This document shows, in pieces, positions 7,726 through 16,935 of a stretch of 39,869 nucleotides of DNA. The translations under genes and the position numbers were made by a program. Under the pieces are notes generated by a model, which did no database searches, was not told the DNA's origin, and saw nothing but the letters and a program-made list of their open reading frames with translations. This DNA comes from an uncultured Collinsella sp. (GTDB lineage: Bacteria > Actinomycetota > Coriobacteriia > Coriobacteriales > Coriobacteriaceae), in NCBI GenBank assembly GCA_949287065.1, contig CASEEV010000030.1:1-39869 (forward strand). The letters run 5' to 3'. Numbering within the stretch: the stretch's first letter is position 1; the number at the start of each line of letters is the position of its first letter.

Positions 7726-7874
7726 GGCTGACCTCCCCACATTAAAGTCGGTATCCGTTCCATCTTACCGCGGCGCGCAGCGTACCGACGCCGTCCCAGC
7801 CCAGCAGCCCCCGCCTACAATCAGCGCTTTACCTCAGTCGCAGGGGTCTGCCCTTACTTCCCCGGCCAACCCGC

Positions 7875-8240
7875 CTCTCCCAAGGCGGGACGATGCGCCA
7901 CTCGCCCTGCACAAGATCCCTGCTTGGGAGAGCTTTGCGGACTCGAGCGACGGATACGGGCGATTCTGGCGCAACGTCCCGGCTTGGGAGAAAAACAAGG
8001 GCACAAGATCTCGGCTTAGGAGAGCCGGCGAGAAGGGCAGGCCCGTTAACCTGCGGGAATGTCAGAGGCCTTCTCCGCCCAAGAGGGCGATTCTCTCCCA
8101 AGCCGAGACGTTGTGCAGAAACAAGGCCAGAACTCGTCCCCATCAATCGAATTTCTCCCAAGCCGGGACGGTGCGCAGCCAACCCCTGCCCGCCTCCCCC
8201 GGCCAACGCCTCCCTCCCAAGCCGAAACAACGTGGAGAAG
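7875..8240. repeat. Array A of a dispersed short repeat in both orientations
   Basis: The 740-base gap between the macro-domain gene and asnS holds no gene that I can support. It contains seven copies of a roughly 26-base repeat with core CTTGGGAG or its complement CTCCCAAG. Forward cores lie at 7923, 7983 and 8015. Inverted cores lie at 7877, 8095, 8155 and 8214. Spacings between successive same-strand cores are 60, 32, 60 and 59 bases. Outside the core, the side reading GCRCAACGTC is also shared, so the unit is longer than the core. The first inverted and first forward copies can pair as a hairpin. The same family recurs near 14.6-14.9 kb. Confidence 0.85.
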
Positions 8241-8465
8241 GACGGGGCCGCGGCTCTACTCGTCATGGGCGCGGCTGCGGGCCAGTCGTTACCGGCAAGA
8301 CGGCCGTGTACGCCTCTCACTCCCCATGCGCGCGGTATCGACGAGCTGTTAAAATAAAAGATTGCTGGCACTGCTCGCGCAACAGGTGGCGGGCGCTACC
8401 GGCAACGCTGGGTTTTCGCGCGCCAGCCGGCCGCGGGCGCGCTTCTCACCTTTGAAAGGACCCCT

Positions 8466-9869
<1,404 letters not shown>

Positions 9870-9965
9870 GCCGCGCTGCCCGCAAAGGCGAGAAGAGCGA
9901 GAAACGCCGTCGCGGGCAGGCCCAGACGCCGCGCCCGCGCCCGCCCGACCACCTCAGGCACCCCG

Positions 9966-10003
9966 AGCGCCTGCCGCAGCACCGCCGCGGCAGGCGCTTT
10001 TTG
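9966..10003 (+). terminator. Rho-independent terminator of asnS
   Basis: AGCGCCTGCCGC (9966-9977) pairs perfectly with its complement at 9987-9998 around a 9-base loop and runs into five T's (9998-10002). It lies about 100 bases after the asnS stop. Confidence 0.85.
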
Positions 10004-10179
10004 CGCTTCTCGCGCACCGGAGCTAAAGGCGCGCCGTGCTTCATTAAATCCTTGTATCGCCCCTACCGTTCCCCGGAAACTAGAGCAAGCGCGCAGCGGC
10101 CGGGGATATTATGAGCCCATGACTTTTGGCTACGTTCAGATGGCGCGCTTATGCACATCAAACGCATGCCAGCCCGTAA

Positions 10180-10199
10180 GTATGCAAGTACCTGCATAC
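10180..10199 (+). promoter_or_regulatory. Inverted repeat upstream of the ABC importer genes, operator candidate
   Basis: GTATGCA and TGCATAC form a perfect 7-base inverted repeat with a 6-base centre, about 60 bases before the first binding-protein gene. A plausible -10 box, TATTAT, lies at 10107-10112. The repeat is therefore downstream of the predicted start site, in the 5' leader, as for a repressor roadblock site. No cognate regulator gene is in the window. Confidence 0.4.
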
Positions 10200-10260
10200 A
10201 CCGCCGGTACCGACGCCGCGCGGCCACAGCGGGCAACGAGAGAAACGAGGAGGTCATAGC

Positions 10261-11289
10261 ATGAAACGTCACAGCATGAAGCGTCTCTATACGCTCTGCT
10301 CCGTCATGATGATTGGGGTGCTGGCCGCCTTTGCGCTCACGGCATGCTCGGGCGGCTCCGACGGAGCAGCAACCGAAGGCAGCGCTCAGGCGTCCACCGG
10401 CGGCTCGGGCGAGACGTACAAGATCGGCGTGCTGCAGCTCACCGAGCACGCGGCGCTCGACGCTTCCAACGAGGGCTTTGTTGCCGCGCTCGACGACGCC
10501 GGCATCGACTACGAGATCGACCAGCAGAACGCCCAGAACGACCAGTCCGCCTGCCAGACCATCGCGAGCAAGCTCGTGAACGACGGCGACGACCTCATCC
10601 TCGCCATCGGCACGCCCGCCGCTCAGGCCGTGGCCGGCGCCACCTCCGACATCCCGATCGTGGGCACCGCCATCACCGACTTCGCCGCCTCCGGCCTGGT
10701 AGAGTCCAACGACGCCCCCGGCGGCAACCTGACCGGCTCTTCGGACCTCACGCCCGTGGCCGACCAGATCGAGCTTCTCCAGCAGCTCGTGCCCGACGCC
10801 GAGACCGTGGCGCTTCTCTACTGCACGGCGGAGTCCAACTCCGAGATCCAGATCGAGATGGCCGAGGAGGCCCTCGACGAGGCCGGCATCGACCACGAGC
10901 GCTACACCGTGTCGAGCTCCAACGAGATCCAGCAGGTCGTTGAGTCGATGGTGGGCAAGGTCGACGCCATCTACACCCCCACCGACAACACCATCGCCGC
11001 GGGCATGGCCACGGTGTCGATGGTCGCCAACGAGAACGACCTGCCCGTGATCGTGGGCTGCGACACCATGGTCGAGGACGGCGGCCTGGCCTCGTACAGC
11101 ATCAACTACTACGACCTGGGCTACAAGGCCGGCGAGATGGCCGTTGACATCCTCACCGGCGAGGCCGATCCGGCCGACACGCCCATCGCCTACCTGGAGG
11201 CCGACGAGTGCACGCTCATCGCCAACCAGGCAACGGCCGACGAAATCGGCATCGACATCTCGGGGCTCGAGGACGCCGAGATCGTCTAG
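10261..11289 (+). CDS. ABC transporter substrate-binding lipoprotein 1, TrpX-like
   Basis: 342 residues, the solute receptor of a BPD-type importer of the TrpX/PF04392 family, members of which bind amino acids such as tryptophan. A Sec-type signal peptide (MKRHSMKRLYTLCSVMM, then a hydrophobic run) ends in a lipobox, LTAC, with Cys29 as the lipidated residue. A Ser/Gly linker precedes the mature domain, which starts near YKIGVLQLTEHAALDASNEG. It also shows QQNAQNDQSACQTIA, IGTPAAQAVAGATSDIPIVG and YTPTDNTIAAGMA, all typical of the family. ATG 10261 has GAGGAGG close upstream. It is strongly similar over its whole length to the next gene, with the same number of codons, so the pair arose by tandem duplication. 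The ligand is not proven by the sequence. Confidence 0.9.
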   Translation: MKRHSMKRLYTLCSVMMIGVLAAFALTACSGGSDGAATEGSAQASTGGSGETYKIGVLQLTEHAALDASNEGFVAALDDAGIDYEIDQQNAQNDQSACQTIASKLVNDGDDLILAIGTPAAQAVAGATSDIPIVGTAITDFAASGLVESNDAPGGNLTGSSDLTPVADQIELLQQLVPDAETVALLYCTAESNSEIQIEMAEEALDEAGIDHERYTVSSSNEIQQVVESMVGKVDAIYTPTDNTIAAGMATVSMVANENDLPVIVGCDTMVEDGGLASYSINYYDLGYKAGEMAVDILTGEADPADTPIAYLEADECTLIANQATADEIGIDISGLEDAEIV

Positions 11290-11380
11290 CACCTGCGACC
11301 TTCCCGCACCGGCGCCTGCACCGCAACCAGCAGGCGCACGTTTTGCAATCGCGCTCCGCGCACAGCTAAGGAGGACCACC

Positions 11381-12409
11381 ATGGGTTCCATCAACACCGC
11401 CATCTCCCGCCGCACCGCCACCCTCGGCATGCTCTCGGCAGCGGGCGCCGCGATTCTCGCCGGCTGCTCGTCCGAGACGTCCGGCTCCGGCTCTGACGCT
11501 GGCGCCGCTTCCTCGGGCGAGAAGTACAAGATCGGCATCCTGCAGCTCACCGAGCACACCGCGCTCGACGCCGCCAACGACGGCTTCTGCAAGGCCATCG
11601 AGGAGTCGGGCATCGACGCCGAGATCGAGCAGCAGAACGCCCAGAACGACCAGTCTGCCTGCCAGACCATCGCGCAGACGCTCGTGAACGACGGCTGCGA
11701 CCTCATCCTCGCCATTGCCACCCCGGCTGCCCAGGCCGTGGCCGGCGCCACCTCCGACATCCCGATCGTGGGCACCGCCATCACCGACTTCGCCGCCTCC
11801 GGCCTGGTCGACGACAACGACGCCCCCGGCGGCAACCTGACCGGCACCTCCGACATGAACCCGGTCGCCGACCAGATGGACCTGCTCCAGCAGCTCATTC
11901 CCGACGCCGAGAAGGTCGGCCTGCTCTACTGCACCGCCGAGTCCAACTCCGACATCCAGATCTCCATGGCCGAGGAGGAGCTCGACTCCCTCGGCATCGG
12001 CTACGAGCGCTACACCGTCTCGAGCTCCAACGAGATCCAGCAGGTCGTGGAGTCGATGGTCGGCCAGGTCGACGCGATCTACACCCCCACCGACAACACC
12101 ATCGCCGCGGGCATGACCACGGTCGCCATGGTTGCCAACGAGAACAAGGTCCCCGTTATCTGCGGCGAGGTCGGCATGGTCCAGAACGGCGGCCTCGCCT
12201 CCGTCTCGATCAACTACGAGGAGCTCGGGCGCCGCGCCGGCGAGATGGCCGTCGAGATCCTGACCGAGGGCGCCGACCCGGCCGAGATGCCCATCGGCAC
12301 CATGGGCGCCGACGAGTGCGACCTGGTCTACAACCAGGAGACGGCCGACGAGATCGGCGTCGACGTGAGCGCGCTTGCCGACGAGGGCGGCGAGGACGTC
12401 AGCGCCTAA
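11381..12409 (+). CDS. ABC transporter substrate-binding lipoprotein 2, TrpX-like, probable Tat export
   Basis: 342 residues. It is a close paralogue of the preceding gene, with most of the mature region nearly identical (QQNAQNDQSACQTIA, IPIVGTAITDFAASGL and YTPTDNTIAAGM are shared). The signal differs: the N terminus holds a twin-arginine-like SRRTATLGM, followed by a short hydrophobic part and an LAGC lipobox with Cys29. It may therefore be exported by Tat while its paralogue uses Sec; this is inferred from the motif alone. ATG 11381 is preceded by AAGGAGG at 11368-11374. The spacing to the first gene is 91 bases with no terminator, so the two are probably co-transcribed. A strong terminator follows at 12444, before the permease. 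Confidence 0.9.
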   Translation: MGSINTAISRRTATLGMLSAAGAAILAGCSSETSGSGSDAGAASSGEKYKIGILQLTEHTALDAANDGFCKAIEESGIDAEIEQQNAQNDQSACQTIAQTLVNDGCDLILAIATPAAQAVAGATSDIPIVGTAITDFAASGLVDDNDAPGGNLTGTSDMNPVADQMDLLQQLIPDAEKVGLLYCTAESNSDIQISMAEEELDSLGIGYERYTVSSSNEIQQVVESMVGQVDAIYTPTDNTIAAGMTTVAMVANENKVPVICGEVGMVQNGGLASVSINYEELGRRAGEMAVEILTEGADPAEMPIGTMGADECDLVYNQETADEIGVDVSALADEGGEDVSA

Positions 12410-12443
12410 GCGCCTGAGCGCATTTCTCCCCGAGCAGTCTTTT

Positions 12444-12471
12444 GAGCCGGCCTCTTGGCCGGCTCTTTTTT
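12444..12471 (+). terminator. Rho-independent terminator after the two binding-protein genes
   Basis: GAGCCGGCC (12444-12452) pairs perfectly with GGCCGGCTC (12457-12465) around a TCTT loop, followed by six T's. It sits between the binding proteins and the permease, so it should reduce read-through and favour extra production of the binding proteins. Confidence 0.9.
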
Positions 12472-12552
12472 GCCGCAAACAGCATTGACACGCCAAGCCG
12501 AGCGCCCACGCAACAAACAACAAGGCAACGAGCGGTTTCAGGTGCATTACAA

Positions 12553-12660
12553 GCGCATGAGGCATGTTCATGCGCAACCCGACATGCTAGACTGTACCCT
12601 CGCATGTAGTATCTGCAAATTACGTGCTCAACCCCGGCGGGAGCTTCTCGCCGGGGTTCT
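12553..12660 (+). promoter_or_regulatory. Second promoter region and hairpin leader before permease and ATPase
   Basis: GCGCATGA (12553-12560) and TCATGCGC (12568-12575) form a perfect inverted repeat that covers a weak -35 (TGTTCA, 12565-12570). A -10-like TAGACT follows at 12588-12593 with 17-base spacing. The resulting leader of about 85 bases holds a perfect 10-base stem, AACCCCGGCG (12630-12639) with 12649-12658, followed by only a weak T-run. It could be an attenuator or simply a stabilising hairpin. The permease ribosome site (GAGAGGAGAAA, 12671-12681) lies just after. Confidence 0.4.
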
Positions 12661-12685
12661 GTTGGTTATCGAGAGGAGAAAGCAG

Positions 12686-13639
12686 ATGGCTCTTGCTCTG
12701 CTGAGCGCCGTTTCGCAGGGTGTCTTCTGGGGCATCATGGTTCTCGGCGTCTTCATCACCTACAAGCTGCTCGATATCGCCGACCTCACCGTCGACGGCA
12801 GCTTCGCGTTGGGCGGCTGCGTGTGCGCCGTTCTCGTCGTGGGCGGCTGCGACCCGTTGCTCGCCATTCTCGCCGCCATGGTCGCCGGCATGGTCGCCGG
12901 CGCGGTCACGGGCTTTTTGCACACGGTCTTCGAGATCCCCGCGATTCTCGCCGGAATCCTCACGCAGATCAGCCTGTGGTCCATCAACCTGCGCGTCATG
13001 GGCAAGTCCAACACGCCGCTGCTCAAGAGCGACACCATCTTCAGCCGCGTCGAGGACCTCACGGGGCTCTCGCAGAGCACCGTGGCCATTATCGTGGGCC
13101 TTGCGATCGCGGCTATCGTGATCGTGGCGCTTTACTGGTTCTTTGGCACCGAGATCGGCTCGGCCTGCCGCGCCACCGGCAACAACGAGGCCATGGTGCG
13201 CGCGCTCGGCGTCAACACCAAGGTCACCAAGATGATCGCCCTCACCCTCTCCAACGGCCTCGTGGGCCTCTCAGGCGGCCTCATCTGCGAGAGCCAGAAG
13301 TACGCTGACATCGGCATGGGCACCGGCGCTATCGTCATCGGCCTCGCGGCCATCGTCATCGGCGAGGTGCTCTGGCGCATCCTGCCCGGCGCCAAGCTGC
13401 ACGCCTTCGGCGGCCGCCTTGCCTCCGCCGTCGTGGGCTCCGTGGTCTACTTCCTCATCCGCGCCGTCGTGCTCCAGCTCGGCATGGACGCCAACGACAT
13501 GAAGCTGCTCTCGGCCATCATCGTGGCGCTCGCCCTGTGCGTGCCAGTCGTGTGGGAGAAGTACCAGCTCCGCCGCACCTACGCACGCGCCATCAAGGCC
13601 GACGCCGCAAGCAGCCAGGCTCAGGAAGGGGGGCGCTAG
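12686..13639 (+). CDS. ABC transporter permease, TrpY-like
   Basis: 317 residues, the membrane subunit of the importer. Many hydrophobic helices are seen: GVFWGIMVLGVFITYKLLDI, the LTVDGSFALGGCVCAVLVV loop-helix, LAAMVAGMVAGAVTGFL, IVGLAIAAIVIVALYWFFG, GAIVIGLAAIVIGEVLWRIL and a final LLSAIIVALALCVPVVW. The ADLTVDGSF and ATGNNEAMVRALGVN elements are typical of permeases that pair with TrpX-type receptors (BPD_transp_2 superfamily). The latter lies where the ATPase coupling loop is expected. ATG 12686 is preferred because of GGAGAAA upstream; the frame is open from about 12455 but without a better site. It ends four bases before the ATPase start. Confidence 0.9.
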   Translation: MALALLSAVSQGVFWGIMVLGVFITYKLLDIADLTVDGSFALGGCVCAVLVVGGCDPLLAILAAMVAGMVAGAVTGFLHTVFEIPAILAGILTQISLWSINLRVMGKSNTPLLKSDTIFSRVEDLTGLSQSTVAIIVGLAIAAIVIVALYWFFGTEIGSACRATGNNEAMVRALGVNTKVTKMIALTLSNGLVGLSGGLICESQKYADIGMGTGAIVIGLAAIVIGEVLWRILPGAKLHAFGGRLASAVVGSVVYFLIRAVVLQLGMDANDMKLLSAIIVALALCVPVVWEKYQLRRTYARAIKADAASSQAQEGGR

Positions 13640-13642
13640 CGC

Positions 13643-14437
13643 ATGCTTAAGGTCAACCGCGTCTGCAAGACGTTCAACGCCGGCACCATCAACGAGAAGC
13701 GCGCCCTGGTCAACGTGAACCTCCACCTGCATCCGGGCGATTTCGTAACCATCATCGGCGGCAACGGCGCCGGCAAGTCGACGCTCATGAACATGATCGC
13801 CGGCGTGTACCCCATCGACGCCGGCACCATCGTGCTCGACGGCAAGAACATCTCGCGCCTGTCGGAGTCCCGCCGCGCCCAGTACCTCGGCCGCGTGTTC
13901 CAGGACCCCATGATGGGCACCGCCTCCGACATGCAGATCGTCGAGAACCTCGCCATGGCCAAGCGCCGCGGCCAGCGCCGCACGCTCGCCTGGGGCGTTA
14001 CCCGCGCCGAGAAGGAAGAGTACGCCGAGCGCCTCAAGATCCTGGGCCTCGGCCTCGAATCGCGCCTCACCGCCAAGGTCGGCCTGCTCTCGGGCGGCCA
14101 GCGCCAGGCGCTCACCCTGCTCATGGCCACGCTCACCGACCCCAAGCTCCTGCTCCTCGACGAGCACACCGCCGCGCTCGACCCCAAGACCGCGGCCAAG
14201 GTGCTCGACCTCACCGAGCAGATCGTCGGCGAGCGCAAGCTCACGACCCTCATGGTCACGCACAACATGAACGACGCCATCCGCATGGGCAACCGTCTCA
14301 TCATGATGCACGAGGGCCAGATCATCTACGACGTCCGCGGCGCCGAGAAGAAGTCCCTCACCGTCAAGGACCTGCTCCAGAAGTTCGAGGAGGTCGCCGG
14401 CGGCGAACTCGCCAACGACCGCATGCTCCTGAGCTAG
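13643..14437 (+). CDS. ABC transporter ATP-binding protein, TrpZ-like
   Basis: 264 residues, a standard single ABC ATPase. Walker A is GGNGAGKST (about residues 39-47), the Q-loop lies in VFQDPMMG, the signature is LSGGQRQAL, Walker B is LLLLDEHTAALDP, and the switch His is in MVTHNMNDA. It completes the importer encoded by the three upstream genes and starts only three bases after the permease stop, so the two are translationally close. In the Walker B region the usual DEPT is DEHT, as in other members of the TrpZ-like group. A perfect 15-base terminator stem follows at 14465. Confidence 0.93.
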   Translation: MLKVNRVCKTFNAGTINEKRALVNVNLHLHPGDFVTIIGGNGAGKSTLMNMIAGVYPIDAGTIVLDGKNISRLSESRRAQYLGRVFQDPMMGTASDMQIVENLAMAKRRGQRRTLAWGVTRAEKEEYAERLKILGLGLESRLTAKVGLLSGGQRQALTLLMATLTDPKLLLLDEHTAALDPKTAAKVLDLTEQIVGERKLTTLMVTHNMNDAIRMGNRLIMMHEGQIIYDVRGAEKKSLTVKDLLQKFEEVAGGELANDRMLLS

Positions 14438-14464
14438 TTGCAGCCTCGCACATACAGCAGCCTC

Positions 14465-14504
14465 AAGGGCCCGTTCCGCCTCAACACGCGGAACGGGCCC
14501 TTCT
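14465..14504 (+). terminator. Terminator of the ABC importer operon
   Basis: AAGGGCCCGTTCCGC (14465-14479) and its exact complement (14488-14502) form a perfect 15-base stem with an 8-base loop. Only TTCT follows, but the stem is very strong and lies 27 bases after the ATPase stop. Confidence 0.8.
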
Positions 14505-14579
14505 CGTATGCTGAGGCCGCGGTACCCCAAGCATGCTCCTCTCCCGCTGGCCGGAGCAGCACCGGATACGCCGAGACCG

Positions 14580-14940
14580 GGACCTATGCACAACGTCCTT
14601 GCTTGGGAGAGGTCGAGCAAGAAAGAGCCGCGCCTGCCGCACAACGTCCTTGCTCGGGAGAGATTCCGTGCGCAACATCCCGGCTTAGGAGAGATCGACG
14701 AGTTTGAGCGAGAAATACCGGCGTTTGTTGCACAACGTCCTTGCTTGGGAGAAATACTCTGATTGCAGCAAGAATGCCGTCCGACGTTTTCGCAGGTCAG
14801 CTACTTGGCCCTTCTCGTGCGCTCTCCCAAGCCGAGACGTTGCGCGTCCGCATTTCTCCCAAGCCGAGACGTTGTGCAAGAACACAGGGATAACTGCTCA
14901 GAAAACGGCGAGTTTCTCCCAAGGCAGGACAATGTTCATA
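14580..14940. repeat. Array B of the dispersed short repeat in both orientations
   Basis: The gap between the importer operon and the purF-like gene (14438-15071) has no gene I can support. It carries seven copies of the same repeat as in 7.9-8.2 kb. Forward cores (CTTGGGAG or one-base variants) are at 14602, 14653, 14684 and 14744. Inverted cores (CTCCCAAG) are at 14824, 14856 and 14916. Spacings are 51, 31, 60 in the forward set and 32, 60 in the inverted set, so distances near 31 and 60 dominate in both arrays. The forward block to the left and the inverted block to the right face each other across an 80-base centre. Confidence 0.85.
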
Positions 14941-14991
14941 CAACCCGCCAGCTCACCGCCACAAGCCCCTCTCCGCCGCGCGCCGCAACGC

Positions 14992-15023
14992 AAAAAAGGG
15001 CCGGAGCGCGTACGCCCCGGCCC
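14992..15023 (-). terminator. Terminator of the PurF-like gene
   Basis: Read on the minus strand, GGGCCGGGGCG and CGCTCCGGCCC make a GC-rich stem around a short TA-containing loop (14998-15023), followed by six T's (plus-strand A's at 14992-14997). It lies 49 bases downstream of the stop codon at 15072. Confidence 0.87.
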
Positions 15024-15071
15024 TTGCAGCCCTATCTCTGCCCGTGCGGCCCGCACCCCGGCAGATGCGCC

Positions 15072-16502
15072 CTACTCGCGGCCGTCCCAGCAGTAGGTGC
15101 AGACCTTCTCGGGATCGATGCCAATGGCCTCGAGCATGCCCGGCAGGCTCTGGTAGCCCAGGCTGTCAAAGCCCAGCTGCTCGCAGATCTTCTTGAGCAT
15201 GCACTGGCCGCGCTCGGTGGAGCTGTCGGCGTACTCGCTCAGATGCTCGTCGCCCTCGGGACCCTCGAGCTCGCGCACCACGCGGCGCGCAATGAGGTCC
15301 ATGTCGGACTTGCCGCGCGAGAAGCTCAGGTACTTGCAGCTGAACATGATCGGCGGGCACGCGGAGCGCATGTGCACCTCGGACGCGCCGGTCTCGTACA
15401 AAAAGTTGACCGTGTTGCCGAGCTGCGTGCCGCGCACGATGGAATCGTCGACCAGAAGCAGGCGCTTGTCGCGGATAAGCTCGGGCACGGGAATCTGCTT
15501 CATCTCGGCAATGCGGTCGCGCACTTTCTGATTGGTGGGCATGAACGAACGCGACCACGTAGGCGTGTACTTGATGAACGGGCGGGCGAACGTGGCGCCG
15601 CACTCGTTGGCGTAGCCGATGGCGTGCGGGGTACCGGAGTCGGGCACGCCGGCCACGTAGTCAACCTCGGGCAGCGTACCGGCCAGTGCCTCGTCGCGCG
15701 CCATGATGCGGCCGTTGCGGTAGCGCATGACCTCGACGTTGAGCCCCTCGTAGTTGGAGTTGGGGTAGCCGTAGTACACCCAGAGGAAGGCGCAGATCTT
15801 CATCTTGTCGCCGGCAGGCGCCACGGTCTCGTAGCCGTCGGCGGTTACGCGCACCACCTCGCCGGAGCCGAGCTCGTAGGCGTCCTCGTAGCCGAGCTTG
15901 TGGTACACGAAGCTCTCGAACGAAATGCAGTAGCCCTGGCCCTCCACGTCGCGGCCGATAAGCACAGGCAGGCGCCCCATGCGGTCGCGCGCGGCAAAGA
16001 CCACGCCGTCCTCGGTCATGATGAGCAGCGTGAGCGAGCCCTCGATCTGCTCCTGGGCAAACTTGATGCCCTCGACCAGGTCGTCCTTTTGGTTGATAAG
16101 CGCCGCCACGAGCTCCGTACCGTTGACCGCGCCCGAGCTCATAGCCGTGAGCTGGGCACCGCCGGCCGAGAAGTACTGCTCGATAAGCTCGTCAGCGTTG
16201 TTGATGATGCCGACCGTGGTGATGGCGAACGTGCCGTGACGACCGCGGACCAAGAGCGGCTGCGGATCGGTATCGGAGATGCAGCCGATGCCGCTCGTGC
16301 CGTGGAACTGCTCGATGTCGCGGTCGAACTTGGAGCGGAACGGAGCGTTCTCGATGGAATGGATCTCGCGCTGGAAACCGCCCGTGCCCTCGCAGATCAC
16401 CATGCCTGCGCGGCGCGTGCCGAGATGCGAGTGATAGTCAACGCCAAAGAACACGTCAAGCACTACGTCGCGATGCGAGACCGCACCGAAGAATCCGCCC
16501 AT
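15072..16502 (-). CDS. purF: Amidophosphoribosyltransferase (PurF) homologue without the catalytic Cys
   Basis: 476 residues. PurF makes phosphoribosylamine from PRPP and glutamine, the first step of purine synthesis. The C-terminal half has a complete PRPP-binding motif, LLLVDDSIVRGTQ, and the VDYVAGVPDSGTPHA element. The N-terminal half keeps the Ntn glutaminase fold (ARDRMGRLPVLI, ISFESFVYHKLG). However, normal PurF starts MCGI with Cys1 as nucleophile after Met removal, and here the protein starts MGGFFGAVS, with Gly. An MGGFFG class of PurF-like proteins exists in other gut anaerobes as I recall; it may use free ammonia or have another role. The ATG at 16502 has GAGGGGAAG upstream, and a consensus TATAAT lies on the minus strand at 16565-16570. 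No other purine genes are nearby. Confidence 0.85.
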   Translation of the reverse strand: MGGFFGAVSHRDVVLDVFFGVDYHSHLGTRRAGMVICEGTGGFQREIHSIENAPFRSKFDRDIEQFHGTSGIGCISDTDPQPLLVRGRHGTFAITTVGIINNADELIEQYFSAGGAQLTAMSSGAVNGTELVAALINQKDDLVEGIKFAQEQIEGSLTLLIMTEDGVVFAARDRMGRLPVLIGRDVEGQGYCISFESFVYHKLGYEDAYELGSGEVVRVTADGYETVAPAGDKMKICAFLWVYYGYPNSNYEGLNVEVMRYRNGRIMARDEALAGTLPEVDYVAGVPDSGTPHAIGYANECGATFARPFIKYTPTWSRSFMPTNQKVRDRIAEMKQIPVPELIRDKRLLLVDDSIVRGTQLGNTVNFLYETGASEVHMRSACPPIMFSCKYLSFSRGKSDMDLIARRVVRELEGPEGDEHLSEYADSSTERGQCMLKKICEQLGFDSLGYQSLPGMLEAIGIDPEKVCTYCWDGRE

Positions 16503-16564
16503 GCTACTTCCCCTCGTGATCAGGGCACAGCCGCCCCGGTTGTACGTTGCGTAAAGCCGCCCAC

Positions 16565-16570
16565 ATTATA
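16565..16570 (-). promoter_or_regulatory. -10 box of the PurF-like gene
   Basis: TATAAT is an exact consensus on the minus strand, 63 bases before the start codon. The -35 region is GC-rich and weak. The leader of about 55 bases is too short for a purine riboswitch, and none is seen. Confidence 0.6.
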
Positions 16571-16695
16571 GTGGATGCCGCGCCCGTGCCCGCGCGCACG
16601 GCCGATAAGCGCCATACGGCAACAAAACCCCTGCAAAGCCCAGGGCAGCGCGGCGCGGCGCACCCCCCTTGGCGCTACAATCAGGAGCAGAGCTT

Positions 16696-16805
16696 GCCTA
16701 CGCAAAATGCGAGCCTACGCAGTTTGCGCAGGCAACGCTTCTGATAAAGCGATTAACCAGCAAGCTAAATGCGCATTTTGCGTACTCTGCGCATTTTGCG
16801 TAGGC
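16696..16805. repeat. Imperfect 35-base inverted repeat in the purF-TIR gap
   Basis: The 433-base gap 16503-16935 holds no gene. The outer arms, GCCTACGCAAAATGCG (16696-16711) and its exact complement (16790-16805), are followed inward by TACGCAGTTTGCGCA (about 16716-16730) and TGCGCATTTTGCGTA (16770-16784), which pair with three mismatches. The two right-hand units are also direct repeats 18 bases apart (16770 and 16788). The centre (16731-16769) is AT-richer. The TGCGCATTTTGCGTA unit is itself near-palindromic, so the whole can form a large cruciform or hairpin. It lies upstream of the TIR gene and could be a regulatory site or a dead mobile element. Confidence 0.75.
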
Positions 16806-16935
16806 AATCGCGGCCCGTGCGGACGCCGGCCTACGCCTCGCGTCGCCCTGCCCGTACTTCTCCGCTACCGCGCAGGCGAGAGCAGCCTGCCGCGAAGAAG
16901 CGGTCTCAACAGCCGCCCGCCCCGAAAGGACCGTC

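Noticed and set aside
7875-8240. CRISPR-like array
   Set aside because: Copies differ by many bases, occur in both orientations and have irregular spacing (32 or 60), and no cas gene is in the window.
8340-8465. T-box or riboswitch leader of asnS
   Set aside because: No T-box sequence, specifier loop or terminator-antiterminator pair is seen in the short leader.
10063-11898. Minus-strand frame of 611 codons opposite the binding-protein genes
   Set aside because: The plus strand encodes clear lipoproteins with signal peptides and ribosome sites.
16503-16560. Purine riboswitch before the PurF-like gene
   Set aside because: The leader is only about 55 bases and lacks the riboswitch core.
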